Shown piece after piece: positions 52,091 through 61,249 of a DNA stretch of 64,000 nucleotides. The stretch lies in the NCBI RefSeq assembly GCF_001598235.1, contig NZ_BCYO01000017.1, forward strand, positions 1 to 64,000. Direction: 5' to 3'. A program made the position numbers and the translations under genes. The notes beneath the pieces were generated by a model. It had not been told where the DNA came from. It ran no database searches and saw nothing but the letters and a program-made list of their open reading frames with translations. How positions within the stretch are numbered: the stretch's first letter is position 1; each line of letters starts with the position of its first letter. This DNA is from Polaromonas jejuensis NBRC 106434 (GTDB lineage Bacteria > Pseudomonadota > Gammaproteobacteria > Burkholderiales > Burkholderiaceae_C).

Positions 52091-54219
52091 AGCTCAAGCG
52101 CGTGAGATTTTCCCCGTGGCGTGGCATCAGCTGGGCCAGCCGGCGCTGGTCTTTGTGGGCCTTGCTGGTGGCGCTGGTCGTGGCCCTGCTGGGGACCCTG
52201 ATCTGGCTGAGCGGACGCTACGAATCCAGCATGGTGCAAAGCCGGCTGGAGCATGATGCGGCGGAAGCCGTGGCCGACATCCGTTCGGGGCTGACCCGCA
52301 ACCTGCATACGTTTCAGGCCCTGCACGCGTTTGAACAGACGCCCGACGCCTGGCGTGCGCGGGCGGCCGATCTGCTGCGCGAAAACCGTGAAATCATGCG
52401 GCTGGAGTGGCGCAACCAGGCGCTGCAGGTGCTGGGGGCGGTCGAGACGCCGTACCGCTTCTCGGTGTTCGAACGGCTGGGGCGCGGCAGCATGGAGGCT
52501 GATGTCAGCCTGACCTGCTCGACGGCCAGCCGTCTGAGCGGCCCGACCTATTCCACCAGCTACTTCCTGCCGCAACCGGATGGCATGGGCATGGAAGTTC
52601 TGGACATGTGCATGCCCCTGGTGCTGGCCGGCCGCGTGACCGGCTACATCGTGGCGACCTATTCGCTGCAGGACATCCTGGGCGAACTGGTGGGCAAGCA
52701 GCTGGTGCGAGGTGTGGGCCTGTCGTTCACGGAGGCCGATGGCACGCGTCTGGCGCTGCTCGGCGTGCCTTCGCGCGGCAGCCGGATTTATGTCGCGCAG
52801 CAACTGCTGGACCTGTCGGGCAACACGCTGGTCGTCCGCATGGAGCGCCGGCTCGGGACGCCGGCCCTGTTCCCCAATATCCTGACGGCGCTGGTCACGG
52901 CCATGTCACTGACTTTGCTGGCCGTGCTTTTTTTGCTGGCCCGCGACATGCGGCGGCGCCAGAAGGTGGAGCACGACCTGGGCGAGGCCCTGGCCTTTCG
53001 CAAGGCCATGGAGGACTCGCTGCGCACGGGCCTGCGTGCGCGGGATCTGGAGGGACGTATCACCTATGTCAATCCGGCCTTTTGCCAGATGGTGGGGGTG
53101 GAGGCCAAGGATTTGCTCAACCAGAGCTTCCCCTCGCCCTATTGGCCCCCGGAACTGGCGGACATGTACCAGCAGCGCCAGCAAGTTCGCCTGTCGGGTA
53201 AAAATCTGCCGCAGGAGAGCCATGAGTCGGTGTTCATGCGGCGCGACGGCACGCGGTTCCCGGTGCTCATCATGGAGGCGCCGCTGATCAACGCCGTGGG
53301 CAAGCACACCGGCTGGATGAGTGCCATTCTCGATGTGAGTGAGCAGCGCCGCATTGAGGAGCTCTCCCGCGCCAGCCAGGACCGCCTGCAGGCCACGGCG
53401 CGGCTGGCCATGGTCGGTGAAATGGCCTCGCTGCTCAGCCATGAGCTGAACCAGCCGCTGGCCGCCATTTCGAGCTATGCGACCGGCTCGCTCAATCTCC
53501 TGCAGGAAGGTGCAACCGCCCCCATGGCGACGTCTTTCCGGGGCGGCCCGGGCGCGGACCATCCGGAGCCGCCGCTGTCCGAAGAACTGCAGCTGGCCAT
53601 GCGCCGCATTGCCGAGCAGGCCGAGCGTGCCGGCAAGGTCATCAAAAGCGTGCACGACTTTGTGCGGCGGCGCGATCAGGTGCGCGAGGCGGTGGCGCCG
53701 CGTGCCCTGCTCGACGCGGTGATGCCGCTGGTCAGCCTGCAGGCCCGCAAGCTGGGGGTGCGCGTGGCGATCGAGGTGGATGCGGCCTGCGCGCCGGTGC
53801 GGTGCGACCGCACCATGGTCGAGCAGGTGCTGCTCAACCTGTCGCGCAACGGCATGCAGGCCATGCAGGGCGCGCAGGAAGCGCCGGCGGCACAGACGCC
53901 TGCGGCCCTGCACGAGAAAGTGCTGACGCTGCGCATTCGCCCGGCGGCCTCCAGGGCGCAAAGCCGCTGGGTGGAGTTTTCGGTGACGGACTGCGGCGAG
54001 GGGATTTCGGAGCAGGTCGCCAAGCAGCTTTTCACCCCCTTTTTCACGACCAAGGAAGAGGGCATGGGCCTGGGCCTGAGCCTGTGCCGCACCGTGATCG
54101 AGCAGCACGGCGGTTTCCTCGGATTTGAGCCCGCGCAGCCGCAAGGTACCATTTTCACTTTTACCCTGCCGGTGGCGTTGGCGCAGACGACTGACGCCGC
54201 CGCGCCGAACGCCTCCTAG
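52087..54219 (+). CDS. PAS-containing sensor histidine kinase (DctB/FixL type)
   Basis: A 710-aa membrane sensor. Membrane helices lie at about residues 22-42 and 258-280 and flank a periplasmic domain with several cysteines (TCSTAS, DMCMP). A cytoplasmic PAS domain follows (DLEGRITYVNPAFCQMVG). HisKA has His at about 452 in LSHELNQPLAAISSYA, the variant seen in DctB/FixL-type kinases. HATPase motifs are NLSRNGMQAM, DCGEGISEQ and GMGLGLSLCRTVIEQHGG. The GTG start at 52087 overlaps the nitrilase stop. Its partner is the FixJ-type regulator 20 nt downstream. The signal is unknown. Confidence 0.92.
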   Translation: MKLKRVRFSPWRGISWASRRWSLWALLVALVVALLGTLIWLSGRYESSMVQSRLEHDAAEAVADIRSGLTRNLHTFQALHAFEQTPDAWRARAADLLRENREIMRLEWRNQALQVLGAVETPYRFSVFERLGRGSMEADVSLTCSTASRLSGPTYSTSYFLPQPDGMGMEVLDMCMPLVLAGRVTGYIVATYSLQDILGELVGKQLVRGVGLSFTEADGTRLALLGVPSRGSRIYVAQQLLDLSGNTLVVRMERRLGTPALFPNILTALVTAMSLTLLAVLFLLARDMRRRQKVEHDLGEALAFRKAMEDSLRTGLRARDLEGRITYVNPAFCQMVGVEAKDLLNQSFPSPYWPPELADMYQQRQQVRLSGKNLPQESHESVFMRRDGTRFPVLIMEAPLINAVGKHTGWMSAILDVSEQRRIEELSRASQDRLQATARLAMVGEMASLLSHELNQPLAAISSYATGSLNLLQEGATAPMATSFRGGPGADHPEPPLSEELQLAMRRIAEQAERAGKVIKSVHDFVRRRDQVREAVAPRALLDAVMPLVSLQARKLGVRVAIEVDAACAPVRCDRTMVEQVLLNLSRNGMQAMQGAQEAPAAQTPAALHEKVLTLRIRPAASRAQSRWVEFSVTDCGEGISEQVAKQLFTPFFTTKEEGMGLGLSLCRTVIEQHGGFLGFEPAQPQGTIFTFTLPVALAQTTDAAAPNAS

Positions 54220-54239
54220 GCCACCTGGAAAACCTGACC

Positions 54240-54866
54240 ATGGAACCCATTCACAACGCCACGGTTTACATCGTCGATGACGACGCCGGCGTGCGCGATG
54301 CGCTTGCCTGGCTGCTGCGTTCGCGGCGCCTGCTGAGCGAGACCTTTGACTCCGCCGAAGCCTTCGATGCCCGGGTGTCGCAGCAGTTCAAGGTCGAGGC
54401 CCCGTCCTGCGTGTTGCTCGATGTGCGCATGGCGGGCCTCAGCGGCCTGGCCATGTTTGAAAAGCTGATTGCCTATGGCCTGCTGCCGACCCTGCCGGTG
54501 ATCTTTTTGACCGGCCATGCCGATGTGCCCACCGCAGTGGCCAGCGTCAAGCGCGGCGCCTTCGATTTCTGTGAAAAACCGTTTTCAGACAACGCGCTGG
54601 TGGACCGGGTGGTGCTGGCGCTCCAGCATTCCGCGGCCGCGCTGGCCGAGCACAGCCAATCCATCGGCCTGCAGGCGCGGCTGGACGGCCTGACCGATCG
54701 CGAGCGCGACGTGATGCGCCTGGTCGTGGAGGGGTTGCCCAACAAGCTGGTCGCCGACGAGCTGGATATCAGCGTCCGGACGGTGGAGGTTCACCGGGCC
54801 CGCGTTTTTGACAAGATGGGGGTCAAGTCGGCGGTGGAGCTGGCTAATATGCTACGAAATTTGTAG
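54240..54866 (+). CDS. FixJ-family response regulator
   Basis: A 208-aa regulator. The receiver domain has the acidic pocket VDDDAGVRD, phospho-acceptor Asp61 in VLLDVRMAGLSG and Lys in CEKPFSD. A C-terminal LuxR HTH follows (LTDRERDVMRLVVEGLPNKLVADELDISVRTVEVHRARVFDKM). The GHADVPTAVASVKRGAFDF segment is typical of FixJ/TtrR-type regulators. Its stop codon (54864-54866) directly abuts the stop codon of the convergent small membrane protein, with no gap. A partial family A arm overlaps both stops. Confidence 0.94.
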   Translation: MEPIHNATVYIVDDDAGVRDALAWLLRSRRLLSETFDSAEAFDARVSQQFKVEAPSCVLLDVRMAGLSGLAMFEKLIAYGLLPTLPVIFLTGHADVPTAVASVKRGAFDFCEKPFSDNALVDRVVLALQHSAAALAEHSQSIGLQARLDGLTDRERDVMRLVVEGLPNKLVADELDISVRTVEVHRARVFDKMGVKSAVELANMLRNL

Positions 54867-54872
54867 CTATCG
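54850..54872 (+). repeat. Partial family A repeat arm over two stop codons
   Basis: TGCTACGAAATTTGTAGCTA resembles the left hairpin of family A units (GCTAC, AT-rich loop, GTAGC). The right half with the CGCCC/GGGC hairpin is missing. It spans the abutting stops of two convergent genes. Confidence 0.45.
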
Positions 54873-55022
54873 GGTTTTGTTTTTCTCGGCTTCCAGGGGC
54901 GGCGCGGGGTGCGCTGAATCGTCTTTCAGCTCGCCATGCCGACGGCCCGAAAACATCGTCCACCACACAATGAATACCAGCAGCAGCAACGCCCCCAGGG
55001 CTTCGAGAAAAAGTAGGGCCAT
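54867..55022 (-). CDS. Small single-span membrane protein
   Basis: A 51-aa protein. MALLFLEALGALLLLVFIVWW forms one membrane helix, and a hydrophilic tail follows (GRRHGELKDDSAHPAPPL). I recognise this as a recurrent small protein of Comamonadaceae with unknown function. Its ATG (55020-55022) overlaps an upstream in-frame ATG of mltA on the other strand (55021), and its stop touches the response-regulator stop. Confidence 0.65.
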   Translation of the reverse strand: MALLFLEALGALLLLVFIVWWTMFSGRRHGELKDDSAHPAPPLEAEKNKTR

Positions 55023-55053
55023 GACATTTCCTTGGATTGCAGATACCGCTTCG

Positions 55054-56217
55054 ATGCGCTCAGGGCGGTCAATACGGTTGGCGTCAATTATCGCCATCGT
55101 GGCGCTGCTCGCCGCCTGCGTGGGCACGCCCCTGCCGCCCATGGCGCCATTGCCGCCCGGTGCTGACGCGGAGCCCACGGCAACAGGCCAGCGCCCGGGC
55201 GATGCGGGGCCATTGCCCGCGCCCTTGCTGAAGGCCAAAAGCCGCTGGGTTCCTGTCCGTTGGGCCGAGTTGCCGGGGTTTGAGGAGGATGCGCTGTTTG
55301 AAGCCTGGAACGCCTGGATCAAGAGTTGCGAGCGGCCAGGCCCGACCTTTGCGCCGCTGTGCGGCGAGGTCCGGCGCCTGAGCATTGCGTCCGGGGAAGA
55401 GCAGCGTACCTGGATGCTGGCCCGCCTCCAGCCCTATCGGGTCGAGGCCCTGCAGGGGAGCGCAGAGGGTCTGCTGACCAGCTATTACGAGCCGGTTTTC
55501 AAGGCCAGCCGCCAGGCGGGCGGGGCTTACGAGGTGCCGCTGTACCGCACGCCGGCCACGCTGGGCAGCCGCAAGCCGTGGTTCTCGCGGCAGGAAATCG
55601 ATACCTTGCCCGAGGCGAAGGCCGCCCTCAAGGGCCGGGAAATCGCCTGGGTGGCCGACCCCATCGACGCCCTGGTGCTGCACATCCAGGGCTCGGGCCG
55701 GCTCAGCATCAGCGAGCCCGACGGCGCGCAGCGCACGGTGCGCGTCGCCTTTGCCGGCTCCAACGACCAGCCCTACCGCAGCGTGAACCAGTGGTTGCTG
55801 GAGCAGGGCGTCAGCAAGGTCAGCCCCTGGCCTGACGCCACCAAGGCCTGGGTGGCGCAAAATCCGCAGCGCGTGCAGCAGCTGCTCTGGAGCAATCCGC
55901 GCTATATCTTCTTCCGCGAAGAGGTGCTCAGTGATTTTGATGCGGCTTTTGGCCCCAAGGGTGCGCAGGGCGTGGCGCTGACCCCGGGGCGCTCGATTGC
56001 GGTCGACCCGGGCAGCATTCCCTACGGCACCCCCGTGTGGCTGGCCTCCCGCGGCAATGCGGCCGCTCTGCAGAAGCTGGTGTTTGCGCAGGATACCGGC
56101 AGTGCCATCGTGGGGGCGGTGCGGGCCGACTATTTCGCGGGCACGGGGGCCGAGGCCGGCGAGATGGCGTCGCGCGTCAACCAGCCGCTGCGGCTCTGGG
56201 TGCTCTGGCCCAAGTAA
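55054..56217 (+). CDS. mltA: Membrane-bound lytic murein transglycosylase A (MltA), lipoprotein
   Basis: A 387-aa outer-membrane lipoprotein. MRSGRSIRLASIIAIVALLAAC is a lipoprotein signal with lipobox LLAAC. The mature MltA and 3D domains follow: LLTSYYEPVFKASRQ, WVADPIDALVLHIQGSGRL, NPRYIFFREE and, at the end, the 3D-domain aspartates in VDPGSIPYGTPVWLAS, AQDTGSAIVGAVRADYF and GTGAEAG. It cleaves peptidoglycan strands to 1,6-anhydro-muramyl products. The start at 55054 fits the signal; 55021 is possible. No good ribosome site is seen for either. It is convergent with lrp, with a family A repeat between. Confidence 0.93.
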   Translation: MRSGRSIRLASIIAIVALLAACVGTPLPPMAPLPPGADAEPTATGQRPGDAGPLPAPLLKAKSRWVPVRWAELPGFEEDALFEAWNAWIKSCERPGPTFAPLCGEVRRLSIASGEEQRTWMLARLQPYRVEALQGSAEGLLTSYYEPVFKASRQAGGAYEVPLYRTPATLGSRKPWFSRQEIDTLPEAKAALKGREIAWVADPIDALVLHIQGSGRLSISEPDGAQRTVRVAFAGSNDQPYRSVNQWLLEQGVSKVSPWPDATKAWVAQNPQRVQQLLWSNPRYIFFREEVLSDFDAAFGPKGAQGVALTPGRSIAVDPGSIPYGTPVWLASRGNAAALQKLVFAQDTGSAIVGAVRADYFAGTGAEAGEMASRVNQPLRLWVLWPK

Positions 56218-56271
56218 GCGCCTCGGCCCGTGCCGCGTGCGTGACTGATGCCGTGTCACCGGTGCTTGGTG

Positions 56272-56331
56272 ATTTGCTATTGAAACGATAGCTGAATACG
56301 CCCGTTCCGCAAGCGCTACAGGCCTGTTTCA
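56272..56331 (+). repeat. Family A palindromic repeat, copy 6
   Basis: TTGCTATTGAAACGATAGCTG, then CGCCCGTTCCGC, AAGCGCTAC and AGGCCTGTTTC. A near-complete unit in the gap between convergent mltA and lrp genes, ending 15 nt before the lrp stop. Confidence 0.75.
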
Positions 56332-56345
56332 GTCATATTTCAGCC

Positions 56346-56831
56346 TCAGCGCGCGGTCCGTCTCAGGTGTTCCAGCGGCAACGCGCTGCTGGCCTTGACC
56401 TCGCCCAGCGAGAAGCTGGTATGCAGGTCTTTCACATTCGGCAGGTTGATCAGGCTTTGCAGCGCGAACTTGCTGAAGGCTTCCAGGTCCTGCGCCACCA
56501 CCTGCAGCTCGAAGGTGCCGGTGCCGCTGATGTAGTGGCAGGCGATGACTTCGGGCAGCTTCTTGATGGCTTCTTCCAGCTCGCGCGTCGCGTTGCCGTT
56601 GTTGCGGTCGGCATCCAGCCGCACGAAGGCCAGCACGCCCAGGCCTATCTTGTAGCGGTTGATCTCGGCACGGTAGCCGGTGATGTAGCCGGCTTCTTCC
56701 AGCGCCCGCACGCGGCGCCAGCAGGGCGCGGCCGACAGGCCCACGCGCGAGGCCAGTTCGGCGTTGGTCAGCCGGGCTTCCAGCTGCAATTCTTTCAGGA
56801 TGGCAATGTCGAACTTGTCTAGTGTTTCCAT
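56346..56831 (-). CDS. Lrp/AsnC-family transcriptional regulator
   Basis: A 161-aa regulator. The N-terminal HTH (DKFDIAILKELQLEARLTNAELASRVGLSAAPCWRRVRALEEAGYI) is typical, and a RAM effector domain follows with VIACHYISGTGTFELQVVAQDLEAF. The ATG at 56831 (METLDKF) matches the family start; a longer frame to 56945 does not. It is divergent from the indolepyruvate oxidoreductase gene across a 182-nt AT-rich gap. It likely controls that gene in response to an amino acid, as such pairs are common in Burkholderiales. Confidence 0.93.
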   Translation of the reverse strand: METLDKFDIAILKELQLEARLTNAELASRVGLSAAPCWRRVRALEEAGYITGYRAEINRYKIGLGVLAFVRLDADRNNGNATRELEEAIKKLPEVIACHYISGTGTFELQVVAQDLEAFSKFALQSLINLPNVKDLHTSFSLGEVKASSALPLEHLRRTAR

Positions 56832-57013
56832 TTCTCTTATTTTGCGGCAAGATTCTTTCTTGAGTAGGCTTTTATCGGGCAAAGAAAGCAAAGATTTATC
56901 CGCCCGTGACGCATACACTTTGCAGGGAGATAGCGGGCCGGCCAAAACCGGGTTTGGCCCTGTAGAGACCAGCCCGCAAGGCCGGCATTAGCCACCATCT
57001 GGAGACAACGACC

Positions 57014-60000
57014 ATGAACGCCCCGCTGCCCGATCACATCCGCAAAGCGCTGGAAACCGTCACGCTGGACGACAAATATTCCATTGACCACGGCCGCGCC
57101 TTCATGAGCGGCGTGCAGGCGCTGGTGCGCCTGCCCATGCTGCAGCGCACGCGTGACGTCCTCGCCGGCCTGAACACCGCAGGTTTCATCAGCGGCTACC
57201 GCGGCTCGCCGCTGGGCGGTTACGACCAGGCCTTGTGGGCCGCCAAAAAACACCTGGCCGTACAGAACGTGGTGTTCCAGCCCGGCGTCAATGAAGAGCT
57301 GGCTGCCACCGCCGTCTGGGGCTCCCAGCAGCTCGACATCTTTCCGCAGACCAACAAGTTCGATGGCGTGTTCGGCATCTGGTACGGCAAGGGCCCGGGC
57401 GTGGACCGCTGCTCGGATGTGTTCAAGCACGCCAACATGGCGGGGACCGCCAGGCATGGCGGCGTGATCGCCATTGCCGGGGATGACCACATCTCCAAAA
57501 GCTCGACCGCGGCGCATCAGAGCGACCATATCTTCAAGGCCTGCGGCCTGCCGGTGTTTTTCCCGTCCAGCGTGCAGGACATTCTCGACATGGGCCTGCA
57601 TGCCTTCGCCATGAGCCGTTTTTCCGGCGTCTGGTCGGGCATGAAAACCATCCAGGAGGTGGTGGAGTCGTCGAGCTCGGTGTCGGTGGACCCGGACCGC
57701 GTGAGCATCATCATTCCCGAGGACTTCCAGATGCCGCCCGGCGGCCTGCACATCCGCTGGCCCGACCCGCCGCTGGAGCAGGAAGCGCGCCTGATGGACT
57801 ACAAATGGTATGCCGCACTGGCCTACATCCGTGCCAACAAGCTCAACCACAACGTGATCGAGGGCCCGAAAGACCGCTTCGGCATCATCGCCAGCGGCAA
57901 GGCCTTCAACGACACGCGCCAGGCGCTGATCGACCTGGGGCTGGACGAGGACACCTGCCACCAGCTGGGCATACGCCTGCACAAGGTCAACGTGGTCTGG
58001 CCGCTGGAAGCCAGCATCACGCGCGACTTTGCCCTGGGGCTGCAGGAAATCCTGGTGGTCGAGGAAAAGCGCCAGGTCATCGAATACCAGATCAAGGAAG
58101 AGCTGTACAACTGGCGCGCCGACGTGCGCCCCAATGTGCTGGGCAAGTTCGACGAGCCCGAGGGCGATGCCTCGGGCGGCGAATGGTCCATGCCCAACCC
58201 GAGCGAAAACTGGCTGCTGCGCGCCAAGGCCGATCTGACGCCGGCCATCATCGCCAAGGCCATCGCCAAGCGCCTGAAGAAGCTGGGCGTGCCCGGCGAC
58301 ATCATTGCGCGCATGGAGGGCCGGCTGGCCGTCATCGACGCGCGCGAGCGTGCGCTGGCCGAACTCACCGTGGACACTGGCGAACGCGCCCCGTGGTTTT
58401 GCAGCGGCTGCCCGCACAACACCAGCACGCGCGTGCCCGAGGGCTCGCGCGCCGTGGCGGGCATTGGCTGCCACTACATGGCAACCTGGATGGACCGCTC
58501 CACGTCCACCTTCACCCAGATGGGCGGCGAGGGCGTGCCCTGGGTCGGCCAGTCGGCCTTCACCACCGACCAGCACATTTTTGCCAATCTGGGCGACGGC
58601 ACCTACTTCCACAGCGGCCTGCTGGCGATCCGCCAGAGCATTGCCGCCGGTGTCAACATCACCTACAAGATCCTCTACAACGACGCGGTGGCCATGACCG
58701 GCGGCCAGCAGGTCGGCGAACGGCCCGAGGGGCACTCGGTGCCGCAAATTGCCCACAGCCTGCGGGCCGAGGGCGTGGTCAAAATGGTCGTGGTCACCGA
58801 CGAGCCCGAGAAGTACCACGGCCGCATGCACACCGGCCCGATCAGCCCCGCGCGTGCGGGCCACCCCGAACTGCTCGACTCGCTGCCGCCCGGCGTGACC
58901 GTGCACCACCGCGATGAACTGGACCGCATACAGCGCGAGTTCCGCGAACTCAAGGGCACGACCGCCATCATTTACGACCAGACCTGCGCCACGGAGAAAC
59001 GCCGGCGCCGCAAGCGCGGCACCCTGGCGGACCCGGAAAAGCGTGTCGTGATCAATGAACTGGTGTGTGAGGGTTGTGGCGACTGCGGGGTAGCGTCCAA
59101 CTGCCTGTCGGTGGAACCGCTGGAAACCGAATTTGGCCGCAAGCGCCGCATCAACCAGAACACCTGCAACAAGGATTTCTCCTGCGTCAAGGGCTTTTGC
59201 CCGAGCTTTGTGACCGTGGAGGGTGGCCAGCTCAAGAAGCCCAAGAAAGAGAAAAAAGGCGCACCTTCGGGCTTGCCGGAAATTCCCGAACCGGTGCTGC
59301 CGGTGGCGGAATGCGCCTGGGGCATTGTGGTCGGCGGCGTCGGCGGCACCGGTGTCATCACCATCGGCCAGTTGCTGGGCATGGCCGCCCACCTCGAAGG
59401 CAAGGGCGTGGTCACGCAGGATGCGGGTGGCCTGGCGCAAAAAGGCGGCGCCACCTGGAGCCACATCCAGATCGCCAACCGGCCCGAGGCCATCTACACC
59501 ACCAAGGTGGACACGGCCAAGGCCGACCTGGTGATTGGCTGCGACCCCATCGTCACGGCCAGCAAATACACCCTCGCCGCCATGCAGCCCGGCCGCACCT
59601 ATGTGGCCATGAACACGCATGGCACGCCCACGGCGGCGTTTGTGACCAACCCGGGCTGGCAATTCCCGGGCGGCAACTGCGAAAGTGCCGTGAGTTCCGC
59701 CGTGGGCCCGGGCCTGATGGGCACGTTTGATGCCGAGCAGGTGGCCGTGCAGATGGTCGGCGATTCGATCTACACCAACCCCCTGATGCTGGGCTTTGCC
59801 TGGCAAAAAGGCCGGGTGCCGCTGTCGCATGCCGCGCTCATGCGTGCCATCGAACTCAACGGCGTGCAGGTCGACAACAACAAGGCGGCCTTCGAGTGGG
59901 GCCGTCGCTGCGCCCACGACCTGGCCTCGGTCCAGGCCCTGTTCAAGGCGGCCCAGGTGATCGAGTTCATGAAGAAGCCCTCACTGGACGAGATGCTGAG

Positions 60001-60634
60001 CAAGCGTGTGGATTTTCTGACCGCCTACCAGAACGCGGCCTATGCGCAGACCTACCAGGCGTTTGTGACCAGGGTGCGTGCGGCAGAGGCGCCGCTGGGC
60101 AAAACCACGCTGACCGAGGCGGTCACCCGCTATCTCTTCAAATTGATGGCCTACAAGGACGAGTATGAGGTCGCGCGGCTGCACGCCGACAGCGGCTTTG
60201 TCGAAAAGGTCAACGCCATGTTCGAAGGCGACTTCAAGCTCAACTACCACCTGGCACCGCCACTGATTGCCGCCAAAAACGACAAGGGCGAACTGCAAAA
60301 GCAGAAATTCGGCCCCTGGATGCTGACCGGCTTCAAGCTGCTGGCCCGCCTCAAGGGTTTGCGCGGCACGCCGCTGGATGTGTTTGGCCGGACCGAGGAG
60401 CGCAGGATGGAACGCGCGCTGATCGATGAGTACAAGGCCAGTATTGAAGAGGTCTTGGCGGGCCTGAATGCTCAAAACCATGGCACGGCCCTGGAAATCG
60501 CCCGGATTCCCGAGCTGATCAAGGGCTATGGCCATGTCAAGGCCCGGCATCTGGCCACGGCGCGCCCGCAATGGGCGGCGCTGATGCAGTCCTTCCGGCA
60601 TCCGGAACCCGTGTCGCAACAGCACGCCGCCTGA
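57014..60634 (+). CDS. Indolepyruvate ferredoxin oxidoreductase, fused alpha/beta (IorAB-like)
   Basis: A 1206-aa single-chain 2-oxoacid:ferredoxin oxidoreductase. The N-terminal pyrimidine-binding part has ISGYRGSPLGGYDQALW and GPGVDRCSDVFKHAN. The TPP-binding part has CSGCPHNTSTRVPEGSRA, NLGDGTYFHSGLLAIRQS and ILYNDAVAMTGGQ. Cys-rich motifs CEGCGDCGVASNC and CVKGFCPSF bind iron-sulfur clusters. The C-terminal gamma-type domain starts GVGGTGVITIGQLLG. It oxidatively decarboxylates aryl pyruvates from aromatic amino acids to acyl-CoA. The ATG at 57014 has GGAGA upstream. The divergent Lrp regulator probably controls it. Confidence 0.94.
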   Translation: MNAPLPDHIRKALETVTLDDKYSIDHGRAFMSGVQALVRLPMLQRTRDVLAGLNTAGFISGYRGSPLGGYDQALWAAKKHLAVQNVVFQPGVNEELAATAVWGSQQLDIFPQTNKFDGVFGIWYGKGPGVDRCSDVFKHANMAGTARHGGVIAIAGDDHISKSSTAAHQSDHIFKACGLPVFFPSSVQDILDMGLHAFAMSRFSGVWSGMKTIQEVVESSSSVSVDPDRVSIIIPEDFQMPPGGLHIRWPDPPLEQEARLMDYKWYAALAYIRANKLNHNVIEGPKDRFGIIASGKAFNDTRQALIDLGLDEDTCHQLGIRLHKVNVVWPLEASITRDFALGLQEILVVEEKRQVIEYQIKEELYNWRADVRPNVLGKFDEPEGDASGGEWSMPNPSENWLLRAKADLTPAIIAKAIAKRLKKLGVPGDIIARMEGRLAVIDARERALAELTVDTGERAPWFCSGCPHNTSTRVPEGSRAVAGIGCHYMATWMDRSTSTFTQMGGEGVPWVGQSAFTTDQHIFANLGDGTYFHSGLLAIRQSIAAGVNITYKILYNDAVAMTGGQQVGERPEGHSVPQIAHSLRAEGVVKMVVVTDEPEKYHGRMHTGPISPARAGHPELLDSLPPGVTVHHRDELDRIQREFRELKGTTAIIYDQTCATEKRRRRKRGTLADPEKRVVINELVCEGCGDCGVASNCLSVEPLETEFGRKRRINQNTCNKDFSCVKGFCPSFVTVEGGQLKKPKKEKKGAPSGLPEIPEPVLPVAECAWGIVVGGVGGTGVITIGQLLGMAAHLEGKGVVTQDAGGLAQKGGATWSHIQIANRPEAIYTTKVDTAKADLVIGCDPIVTASKYTLAAMQPGRTYVAMNTHGTPTAAFVTNPGWQFPGGNCESAVSSAVGPGLMGTFDAEQVAVQMVGDSIYTNPLMLGFAWQKGRVPLSHAALMRAIELNGVQVDNNKAAFEWGRRCAHDLASVQALFKAAQVIEFMKKPSLDEMLSKRVDFLTAYQNAAYAQTYQAFVTRVRAAEAPLGKTTLTEAVTRYLFKLMAYKDEYEVARLHADSGFVEKVNAMFEGDFKLNYHLAPPLIAAKNDKGELQKQKFGPWMLTGFKLLARLKGLRGTPLDVFGRTEERRMERALIDEYKASIEEVLAGLNAQNHGTALEIARIPELIKGYGHVKARHLATARPQWAALMQSFRHPEPVSQQHAA

Positions 60635-60828
60635 AGCCCGGTGTGCGGACGGCGGGTCCGCCACCGTGGCTTCCCGGGGGACCGGCGGGCAAGCCGCTGC
60701 GCAAATACCCCCGAGACGCGCCTGTGATGGCTAGGTGACACGGCCAGCCCATACAATCATGGTCTCTGTGCGCTGGCTGCATTGGCCGGAGCGCGTGTCT
60801 GTGTCTTTATACCGTTGTGGAGTTAGCC

Positions 60829-61170
60829 GTGTTCATTTCTTCTGCTTTTGCCCAAACCGCTCCCGCAGCTGCCGCTGGTGGCGACATGATGTCCTCACTG
60901 ACCGGCATGCTCCCTCTGGTGCTGATGTTTGTGGTGCTGTATTTCGTGATGATCCGCCCACAGATGAAGAAGCAGAAAGAGCACCGCGCCATGATTGAAG
61001 CCCTAGCCAAGGGTGACGAAGTCGCCACCGCTGGCGGCCTGCTCGGCAAGGTGACCAAGCTGGGCGAGGCTTACCTGACCCTCGAACTCGCGCCTGGCGT
61101 TGAAGTGCAGCTGCAGCGCAGCGCCATCGTTCAGGTGCTGCCCAAGGGCGCCATCAATAGCGCCAAGTAA
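60829..61170 (+). CDS. yajC: Preprotein translocase subunit YajC
   Basis: A 113-aa Sec accessory subunit with one membrane helix (LTGMLPLVLMFVVLYFVMIRPQMKKQKEH). A small beta-rich cytoplasmic domain follows (ALAKGDEVATAGGLLGKVTKL). The start is GTG at 60829 (MFISSAFA) with GGAG 6 nt upstream. It is followed by secD and secF in the conserved order and is part of the SecDF-YajC complex that assists export with proton motive force. Confidence 0.95.
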   Translation: MFISSAFAQTAPAAAAGGDMMSSLTGMLPLVLMFVVLYFVMIRPQMKKQKEHRAMIEALAKGDEVATAGGLLGKVTKLGEAYLTLELAPGVEVQLQRSAIVQVLPKGAINSAK

Positions 61171-61249
61171 GCAAGGCGCCCCATTAATGGTCCGCTGAGG
61201 CCGGTTTAAGGCCTCTTTCTGTCCCTCCGTCCACCAGAACAGCCCACTC

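Noticed and set aside
60635..60828. tRNA or promoter signal upstream of yajC
   Set aside because: GC-rich palindromes are present, but there is no cloverleaf or T-loop pattern, and the TACAAT at about 60751 lacks a matching -35 at proper distance.
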